Source of the DNA: an uncultured Collinsella sp.
Lineage (GTDB): Bacteria; Actinomycetota; Coriobacteriia; Coriobacteriales; Coriobacteriaceae
Length of the DNA: 5,568 nucleotides
Direction of reading: 5' to 3'
NCBI GenBank assembly: GCA_902465115.1
Contig: CABQMC010000113.1
Location: 1-5,568 of the forward strand
In this document: piece after piece, positions 1 to 3,537 of the stretch
How positions within the stretch are numbered: the stretch's first letter is position 1
Layout of the letters: the number at the start of each line of letters is the position of its first letter
Program-made: the position numbers and the translations under genes
Notes under the pieces: generated by a model
Databases searched by the model: none
What the model was told of the DNA's origin: nothing
Seen by the model: the letters and a program-made list of their open reading frames with translations, nothing else

Positions 1-591
1 GTCGTGGCAACCGGCAACGCCCATAAGCTCACCGAGATCGAGGCCATTTTGGGCAAGGTCATGCCCGAGGTGCGCTTTGTGGCGCTCGGTCAGCTGGGCG
101 ATTTTGAGGACCCCGAGGAAAACGGCACGACGTTTTTGGAGAACGCCATCATCAAGGCACAGGCTGCCGTTGAGGAGACGGGCCTTATGGCCATCGCCGA
201 CGATTCTGGCTTGGTCGTCGACGCGCTGGACGGCGAGCCAGGCGTGTATAGCGCGCGCTATGCGGGCGTGCATGGCGACGATGCCGCCAACAACGCCAAG
301 CTTCTCGTTAACTTGGAAGGCGTGGCAGACGAGGACCGTACCGCGCGCTTTATGAGCGTCGTCGCGCTTATCGATACGGACGGCCTGGTCACCTATGGCG
401 AGGGCACCTGCGAGGGCGTTATCGCGCACGAGGGCCGCGGCGATCACGGCTTTGGCTACGACCCGCTGTTCCTGCCGGTCGATACGCCGGGCAAGACCAT
501 GGCCGAGCTCACGGCGGACGAGAAGAACGCCATTAGCCATCGTTTCCATGCGCTCGAGCATCTGTCCGCCAAGCTGACGGGCGAGGAGTAG
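1..591 (+). CDS. rdgB: RdgB/HAM1-family XTP/dITP diphosphatase, 5' end cut by window
   Basis: This enzyme hydrolyses non-canonical purine triphosphates (dITP, XTP, ITP) to monophosphate and pyrophosphate in the cytosol, which keeps deaminated bases out of DNA and RNA. Counting the GTG at 4 as residue 1, the family signatures are all present: TGNAHK (3-8), the TFLENAIIKA segment (43-52), ADDSGL with the likely catalytic Asp at 67, the GEPGVYSARYAG stretch (78-88), GFGYDPLF (149-156) and SHR (178-180). The reading frame is open to the first base and codon 1-3 adds another Val, giving VVATGN. E. coli RdgB has nine residues before TGN, so the true start probably lies a few codons upstream of the window and GTG at 4 is unlikely to be the initiator. 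The C-terminus is complete. dtd follows after 3 bases, so the two are probably co-transcribed. Family assignment is very secure. Confidence 0.95.
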   Translation, partial: VVATGNAHKLTEIEAILGKVMPEVRFVALGQLGDFEDPEENGTTFLENAIIKAQAAVEETGLMAIADDSGLVVDALDGEPGVYSARYAGVHGDDAANNAKLLVNLEGVADEDRTARFMSVVALIDTDGLVTYGEGTCEGVIAHEGRGDHGFGYDPLFLPVDTPGKTMAELTADEKNAISHRFHALEHLSAKLTGEE

Positions 592-594
592 ACC

Positions 595-1041
595 GTGCGT
601 GCGGTGGTGCAGCGCGTGCTCAACGCCGGCGTGACGGTCGACGGCGAGTGCGTGGGCCGTATTGGACGCGGCTACCTGGTGCTGCTGGGCGTGGGCCACG
701 GCGACACACGCGCCGAAGCCGACAAGCTGTGGGGCAAGCTCCGCGGGCTGCGTATCAACGAGGACGAGAACGGCAAGACCAACTTGGCGCTGGCGGATGT
801 CGACGGCGAGGTGCTCGTGGTGTCGCAGTTCACGCTGTTTGCCGACTGCCGCCACGGCCGCCGTCCGTCGTTTACGGACGCCGGCGCGCCCGATGTCGCT
901 AACGAACTTTACGAGTACTTTCTGACACTCGTCGCCCAGGACGTTGAGCATGTGGCGCATGGTATCTTTGGCGCCGATATGAAGGTCGACCTAGTCAACG
1001 ACGGTCCGTTCACCATCGTTCTGGACACAGACAATCTGTAG
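595..1041 (+). CDS. dtd: D-aminoacyl-tRNA deacylase (DTD)
   Basis: DTD removes D-amino acids (and glycine mischarged on tRNA-Ala) from tRNAs in the cytosol, acting as a chiral proofreader after aminoacylation. The 148-residue product has the usual family length. It opens MRAVVQRV, carries the first active-site motif SQFTL at 77-81 followed by the GRRPSF segment at 88-93, and ends with the second motif NDGPFT at 135-140, where the Gly-Pro pair forms the chirality-checking cross-subunit site in homodimeric DTD. The start is GTG at 595, supported by GAGGAG at 583-588, six bases upstream and inside the end of rdgB, and by correct alignment of the first residues with the family. The 3-base gap implies coupled translation with rdgB. 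Nothing is truncated or missing. Confidence 0.96.
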   Translation: MRAVVQRVLNAGVTVDGECVGRIGRGYLVLLGVGHGDTRAEADKLWGKLRGLRINEDENGKTNLALADVDGEVLVVSQFTLFADCRHGRRPSFTDAGAPDVANELYEYFLTLVAQDVEHVAHGIFGADMKVDLVNDGPFTIVLDTDNL

Positions 1042-1074
1042 GTAGTCAATTTGGGACGGGGCTTTTTTAGCTGC

Positions 1075-1104
1075 TTGCGTATGGCTGCAGCAGGGTGCTA
1101 CAAT
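1075..1104 (+). promoter_or_regulatory. Candidate sigma-A promoter for veg-ispE (extended -10)
   Basis: The -10 hexamer TACAAT at 1099-1104 is preceded by TG at 1096-1097, giving an extended -10. A weak -35, TTGCGT, lies at 1075-1080 with an 18-base spacer. Transcription would start near 1111, about 61 bases before the veg start codon. It is the only plausible promoter I see in the dtd-veg gap. Its strength is inferred, not measured. Confidence 0.6.
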
Positions 1105-1124
1105 ATTAGAGTTTTGTCTATCTT

Positions 1125-1144
1125 AGGGGTATTATCCCCTTTTT
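1125..1144 (+). terminator. Short terminator-like hairpin in the veg leader
   Basis: AGGGG (1125-1129) pairs with CCCCT (1136-1140) around a 6-base loop, and the T-run continues to 1144. This is a weak intrinsic terminator shape: a 5-bp stem with T5, the first T being paired. It lies downstream of the predicted start of transcription (about 1111) and upstream of the veg ribosome binding site, so it would sit in the 5' leader. It could be a partial terminator or attenuator, a 5' stabilising hairpin, or a weak end point for transcripts coming from dtd. Confidence 0.4.
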
Positions 1145-1158
1145 GAATTGCACCCTCT

Positions 1159-1163
1159 GGAGG
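1159..1163 (+). promoter_or_regulatory. Ribosome binding site that fixes the veg start
   Basis: GGAGG lies eight bases before the ATG at 1172. The upstream in-frame TTG at 1148 has no such site and would place this one inside the gene. The next in-frame ATG (1181) is too far at 17 bases. ATG 1172 is therefore preferred. Confidence 0.75.
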
Positions 1164-1171
1164 CCCTGTTC

Positions 1172-1468
1172 ATGGAAGAGATGGAAGTCAATCACGTCGA
1201 CGACATCCACGAGAAGCTGACCGATATGGTGGGCGATCGCGTCAAGGTTAAGGCCAACATGGGCCGTACCCGCGTCATCGAGCGCATGGGCACCATCAAG
1301 AGCGTCCACCCCGCCGTCTTTATCGTTGAGGTTGACGAGCGTCGCGGCCGCAAATCGCGTCAGTCCTACCAGTACATCGATGTCCTTACCGGCCAGGTCG
1401 AACTGTTCGATCCCGAGAGCGGCGAACATATCTTTACCCCGCTCGGCAACCAGCTCGAGGAGCACTAA
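1172..1468 (+). CDS. veg: Veg-family protein (DUF1021)
   Basis: This is a small basic-cored protein of 98 residues matching the Veg family, named for an abundant vegetative protein of Bacillus subtilis that has been linked there to biofilm-matrix expression. Its molecular role is not firmly known. The family pattern is visible: the DDIHEKL start helix, KANMGR (residues 27-32), IERMGTI, the PAVFIVEVD strand, and SYQYIDVLTGQVEL. It is about a dozen residues longer than the B. subtilis protein, with an acidic, histidine-ending tail. The start at ATG 1172 follows from the ribosome binding site at 1159-1163. ispE begins 2 bases after the stop codon. In B. subtilis veg also lies just upstream of ispE, so the neighbourhood supports the call. 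Function in this organism cannot be inferred from sequence. Confidence 0.88.
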   Translation: MEEMEVNHVDDIHEKLTDMVGDRVKVKANMGRTRVIERMGTIKSVHPAVFIVEVDERRGRKSRQSYQYIDVLTGQVELFDPESGEHIFTPLGNQLEEH

Positions 1469-1470
1469 CG

Positions 1471-2379
1471 GTGACCGATCGGTCCCTCATCCTTACCGCG
1501 CCGGCAAAGATTAACCTCTATCTGGGAGTTCATACCGAGCGCGACGCCCGCGGCTATCACAGGGTCGATTCCCTGATGGCAGCCGTCGGTCTTGTCGATA
1601 CCGTGACGGTCGCGCCTGCGCCGGTGCTGACCGTCCAGACGGTTCCGGCATCCGATTTTCCCATGCAAAAAAATACGGCCTATCGGGCGGCAATCGCTAT
1701 GGCCGAGCATTACGGTCGCGATGCCAATGTGTGCGTGACGATCGAAAAGCGTATCCCGCTGTGCGCCGGCCTGGGAGGCCCCTCGACGGATGCCGCCGCG
1801 GTCATCGTTGCCTTGGCCGAGCTGTGGAGTATCGACCGCGCCGACCCCGCGCTCGATGACATCGCTCGCGGTATCGGCGCCGACGTGCCGTTCTTTTTGC
1901 ACACGAGTCCCGCATTCTACGTCGGCGGGGGAGATGTGCTGGCCACTGAGTATCCTGTGCTTCCGGCGACACCTGTCGTATTGGTCAAACCGCACGAGAC
2001 GAGCGTTTCAACGGTTGAAGCGTATCGACGATTTGATGAGAGCCCAGTGCCCGCGGACAAACCCGGTGCGATTGCTTCTGTCTTACGCGCCGGCGATGCC
2101 GAGGCGGCATATGCGCTCGTTCATAACAATCTGGGCGTCATATCCGCGCAGATGGAGCCGCGGATCCAGGCGGTTCTCGACTGGCTGCGCGCACAGGAGG
2201 GAACCGTTGCCGTGGACGTGTGCGGTTCGGGTGCCTGCTCGTTTGCCATTTGCGATACCGTCGCTGCAGCAGTCCATCTTGCGGGGGCTGCCCAGCAAAA
2301 TGGCTGGTGGGCCTGCGCGACTGAGCTTATTCCCAACACGGTTCAAATCGACGCGCCAAAGAAAAAAAAATTTCTCTAG
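1471..2379 (+). CDS. ispE: 4-diphosphocytidyl-2-C-methyl-D-erythritol kinase
   Basis: IspE phosphorylates the 2-hydroxyl of CDP-methylerythritol using ATP, the fourth step of the MEP pathway to isopentenyl diphosphate. It is a cytosolic GHMP-superfamily kinase. The 302-residue product has APAKINLYLGV at 10-20 with the catalytic Lys at 13, a GYH-containing substrate segment at 28-30, the ATP-binding glycine/serine loop AGLGGPSTDAA at 99-109, GADVPFFL with the catalytic Asp at 138, and the C-terminal GHMP motif CGSGACSFAI at 251-260. The length is normal. The start is GTG 1471, with GAGGAG at 1457-1462 eight bases upstream inside the end of veg, and the APAKIN motif is correctly placed from it. 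The tail is PKKKKFL, encoded partly by a run of nine A at 2362-2370 just before the stop codon. No key residue is missing. Confidence 0.96.
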   Translation: MTDRSLILTAPAKINLYLGVHTERDARGYHRVDSLMAAVGLVDTVTVAPAPVLTVQTVPASDFPMQKNTAYRAAIAMAEHYGRDANVCVTIEKRIPLCAGLGGPSTDAAAVIVALAELWSIDRADPALDDIARGIGADVPFFLHTSPAFYVGGGDVLATEYPVLPATPVVLVKPHETSVSTVEAYRRFDESPVPADKPGAIASVLRAGDAEAAYALVHNNLGVISAQMEPRIQAVLDWLRAQEGTVAVDVCGSGACSFAICDTVAAAVHLAGAAQQNGWWACATELIPNTVQIDAPKKKKFL

Positions 2380-2396
2380 CACGCGGCGAAAATCTT

Positions 2397-2405
2397 TGTT
2401 ACTAT
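2397..2405 (+). promoter_or_regulatory. Possible extended -10 promoter element for tRNA-Pro
   Basis: TG at 2397-2398, one base, then TACTAT at 2400-2405 forms an extended -10 that would start transcription near 2412, five bases before the mature tRNA. No good -35 is visible at the right distance (TAGCAC at 2377-2382 is poor). The ispE stop codon lies only 18 bases upstream and no terminator separates them, so the tRNA may also be reached by read-through from ispE. Confidence 0.4.
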
Positions 2406-2416
2406 AGTCGAGCTAA

Positions 2417-2493
2417 CGGGTTGTGGCTCAGTTCGGTAGAGCACTGCGTTCGGGACGCAGGGGTCGCTGGTTCAAATCCAGTCAACCCGACCA
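2417..2493 (+). tRNA. tRNA-Pro, anticodon CGG
   Basis: A full cloverleaf folds by eye. The acceptor stem CGGGTTG (2417-2423) pairs with CAACCCG (2483-2489). The D stem GCTC (2426-2429) pairs with GAGC (2439-2442) around a loop containing the GG pair. The anticodon stem CTGCG (2444-2448) pairs with CGCAG (2456-2460) around the loop TTCGGGA, placing anticodon CGG at 2451-2453, which reads the CCG codon. The T stem GCTGG (2466-2470) pairs with CCAGT (2478-2482), including one G-T pair, around TTCAAAT. The discriminator is A (2490) and CCA is encoded at 2491-2493. C1-G72 with A73 fits proline tRNA identity. It lies between ispE and a dedicated terminator. Confidence 0.96.
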
Positions 2494-2503
2494 GAGCATG
2501 AGG

Positions 2504-2532
2504 AGGGACCGCTTCTTGCGGTCCCTTTTTTT
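2504..2532 (+). terminator. Intrinsic terminator of the tRNA-Pro transcript
   Basis: AGGGACCGC (2504-2512) pairs perfectly with GCGGTCCCT (2518-2526) around the loop TTCTT, and seven T (2526-2532) follow. It begins 11 bases after the encoded CCA and precedes the tatA promoter, so it separates the two transcription units. Confidence 0.93.
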
Positions 2533-2540
2533 AGCTATTG

Positions 2541-2569
2541 TTGTGATACCGCGGCACCCGCGGTATACT
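2541..2569 (+). promoter_or_regulatory. Candidate sigma-A promoter for tatA
   Basis: TTGTGA at 2541-2546 and TATACT at 2564-2569 are separated by exactly 17 bases, giving four of six and five of six matches to the consensus hexamers. Transcription would start near 2576, about 30 bases before the tatA ATG. It lies directly after a strong terminator, where a new promoter is required. Confidence 0.75.
2546..2566 (+). promoter_or_regulatory. Perfect 9-bp dyad inside the tatA promoter, possible operator
   Basis: ATACCGCGG (2546-2554) is the exact reverse complement of CCGCGGTAT (2558-2566), with CAC between. The dyad fills the spacer between the -35 and -10 elements, touching the last base of the first and the first three of the second. 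It has no T-tract and lies upstream of the predicted transcript start, so it should act as DNA rather than RNA. That position suits a repressor or MerR-type regulator, but no regulator gene is in the window. Confidence 0.5.
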
Positions 2570-2605
2570 CATTCGAGCTTGTCTCGCTGTATTGTGGAGG
2601 TCTAC

Positions 2606-2881
2606 ATGTTTGGACTGAGGGCTCCTGAGCTCATCATTATTCTCGTCGTTGTCTTGATCATCTTCGGACCTAAGAACCTGCCGAAGCTCGGCAAGTCTCT
2701 CGGCTCTACCGTCAAGAATATCCGCGAGGGTATGGAGGGCGACGATAAGGGCGAAACCAAGCAGGCCGAGGACGTTGTGGTCGAGGAGTCCAAGGAGGAC
2801 AAGGAGATCGCAGAGCTCGAGGCCAAGCTCGCTGCTGCCAAGAAAAAGCAGGCAGAGGACAGCGACGCGGACGCAGAGTAG
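2606..2881 (+). CDS. tatA: Sec-independent translocase subunit TatA (TatA/E type)
   Basis: TatA oligomerises in the inner membrane to form the passage for folded proteins with twin-arginine signals, working with TatC. The 91-residue product has the expected plan: a short N-terminus, one membrane helix at about 7-20 ([14 protein letters not shown]), the Phe20-Gly21 hinge, an amphipathic helix from about 22 to 41 ([12 protein letters not shown] onward), and a long charged tail at 45-91 with a likely coiled coil ([16 protein letters not shown], about 66-81). Glu8 and the GPxxLP stretch also occur in TatB, so a bifunctional TatA is possible, but the FG hinge and short length favour TatA. ATG 2606 has GGAGG at 2596-2600, five bases upstream. 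Extending the frame upstream would run through the tRNA gene, so the earlier starts are false. No tatC or tatB lies alongside in the window. Confidence 0.93.
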   Translation: MFGLRAPELIIILVVVLIIFGPKNLPKLGKSLGSTVKNIREGMEGDDKGETKQAEDVVVEESKEDKEIAELEAKLAAAKKKQAEDSDADAE

Positions 2882-2906
2882 TCCCATCCCTTTGGGGTGA
2901 GCACCT

Positions 2907-2939
2907 GACCGGCTTGCCCGCAGGCTAGCCGGTCTTTTT
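2907..2939 (+). terminator. Intrinsic terminator of tatA
   Basis: GACCGGCT (2907-2914) pairs with AGCCGGTC (2927-2934), with an inner GCC/GGC pairing at 2916-2918 and 2923-2925, followed by five T (2935-2939). It starts 26 bases after the tatA stop codon. Confidence 0.9.
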
Positions 2940-2946
2940 CGTTTTG

Positions 2947-2952
2947 TTGACA
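2947..2952 (+). promoter_or_regulatory. Possible -35 element for greA (no clear -10)
   Basis: A consensus TTGACA stands between the tatA terminator and greA. The best -10 windows downstream (TAGTTG at 2969-2974, 16-base spacer; CATAGT at 2967-2972, 14-base spacer) are poor. Such a promoter would start transcription about 2980, within or beyond the GGGGAGA ribosome binding site (2974-2980). It is recorded because greA needs a promoter in this 48-base gap unless it depends on read-through from tatA. Confidence 0.3.
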
Positions 2953-2987
2953 GTTGATCGTTACATCATAGTTGGGGAGATATCCGT

Positions 2988-3458
2988 ATGGACGCAAGCC
3001 AGATCGTACTGACCGCTGAGGGCCGCCAGAAGCTCGTCGAGGAGCTCGCTTGGCGTGAGGGCGATTATGCCAAGGAGATCGTCGAGGACATCAAGGAAGC
3101 CCGCGCGTTTGGCGACCTTTCGGAGAACTCCGAGTACGACGCCGCCAAGGACAAGCAGGCCCAGAATGCTGCTCGCATTGCCGAGATTCAGGCCATCCTC
3201 GCCAACGCTCAGGTTGCTGCCACCACGGGCGATCTGACCGTCTCCATCGGTTCCACCGTTTCTCTGATCGATCCCAACGGTGAGGTCATGGAAGTCACGC
3301 TCGTCGGTACCACCGAGACCAACTCGCTCGAGCACAAGATCTCCAACGAGTCTCCGGTCGGTCACGCCATCATCGGTCACGGCGAGGGCGACTCCGTTGA
3401 GGTCGTTACGCCTTCTGGCAAGACCCGCGTCTACACCATCGCCAAGATTGCACGCTAG
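2988..3458 (+). CDS. greA: Transcription elongation factor GreA
   Basis: GreA enters the secondary channel of RNA polymerase and stimulates cleavage of the 3' end of backtracked RNA so that stalled complexes resume. The 156-residue product has the full two-domain plan: an N-terminal antiparallel coiled coil (about 8-75) whose tip reads FGDLSENSEYDAAKD at 41-55, with the acidic tip residues Asp43 and Glu46 that coordinate magnesium in the polymerase active site, and a C-terminal FKBP-like domain (about 82-156) with ISNESPVGHAIIG at 118-130 and GDSVEVVTPSG at 134-144. ATG 2988 has GGGGAGA at 2974-2980, seven bases upstream. lysS lies 79 bases downstream; greA next to lysS is a common pairing in Gram-positive bacteria. 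Length and all key residues are normal. Confidence 0.97.
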   Translation: MDASQIVLTAEGRQKLVEELAWREGDYAKEIVEDIKEARAFGDLSENSEYDAAKDKQAQNAARIAEIQAILANAQVAATTGDLTVSIGSTVSLIDPNGEVMEVTLVGTTETNSLEHKISNESPVGHAIIGHGEGDSVEVVTPSGKTRVYTIAKIAR

Positions 3459-3486
3459 ACCACGGTCCCGCGTAAAGGTATGTTTT

Positions 3487-3519
3487 CGCTCCCTGGGACC
3501 GAATCCTGGGGAGCGTTTT
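3487..3519 (+). terminator. Terminator-like hairpin between greA and lysS, possible attenuator
   Basis: CGCTCCC (3487-3493) pairs with GGGAGCG (3509-3515). The stem continues inward through TGGGA (3494-3498) with TCCTG (3504-3508), which includes two G-T pairs, to the loop CCGAA. TTTT follows at 3516-3519, then A and TTT. The ribosome binding site of lysS (3525-3530) starts six bases later, leaving no room for another promoter. It therefore either lowers lysS expression from greA read-through or acts as a regulated attenuator. Confidence 0.75.
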
Positions 3520-3537
3520 AGTTTGAGGAGCTAACTT

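Noticed and set aside
1027..1039. Small hairpin ACAGA-CAA-TCTGT at the end of dtd as a terminator
   Set aside because: The stem is only 5 bp and AT-leaning, and the nearest T-run is over 20 bases away.
1148..1171. TTG start at 1148 adding eight residues to Veg
   Set aside because: No ribosome binding site precedes it, whereas GGAGG is eight bases before ATG 1172. The added residues do not match the family.
1465..1995. 176-codon open frame on the - strand opposite ispE
   Set aside because: It lies entirely within ispE on the opposite strand, its product is rich in Arg/His/Gly with no domain pattern, and no ribosome binding site or promoter supports it.
2423..2605. Upstream in-frame extension of tatA through the tRNA region
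   Set aside because: It would translate the tRNA-Pro gene, its terminator and the tatA promoter. ATG 2606 has a proper ribosome binding site and gives the standard TatA N-terminus.
3494..3501. TGGGACCG ahead of lysS, resembling the T-box core TGGNACCG
   Set aside because: The 79-base gap has no space for a Stem I with a specifier loop, the surrounding AGGGTGGNACCGCG context is absent, and the variable base G would not pair with the usual discriminator of tRNA-Lys. The match is short enough to be chance.
3480..3521. 13-codon open frame MFSLPGTESWGAF overlapping the hairpin before lysS, as a leader peptide
   Set aside because: The only AAAGG upstream is one base from the ATG, the peptide has no lysine codons, and the frame simply overlies the hairpin.
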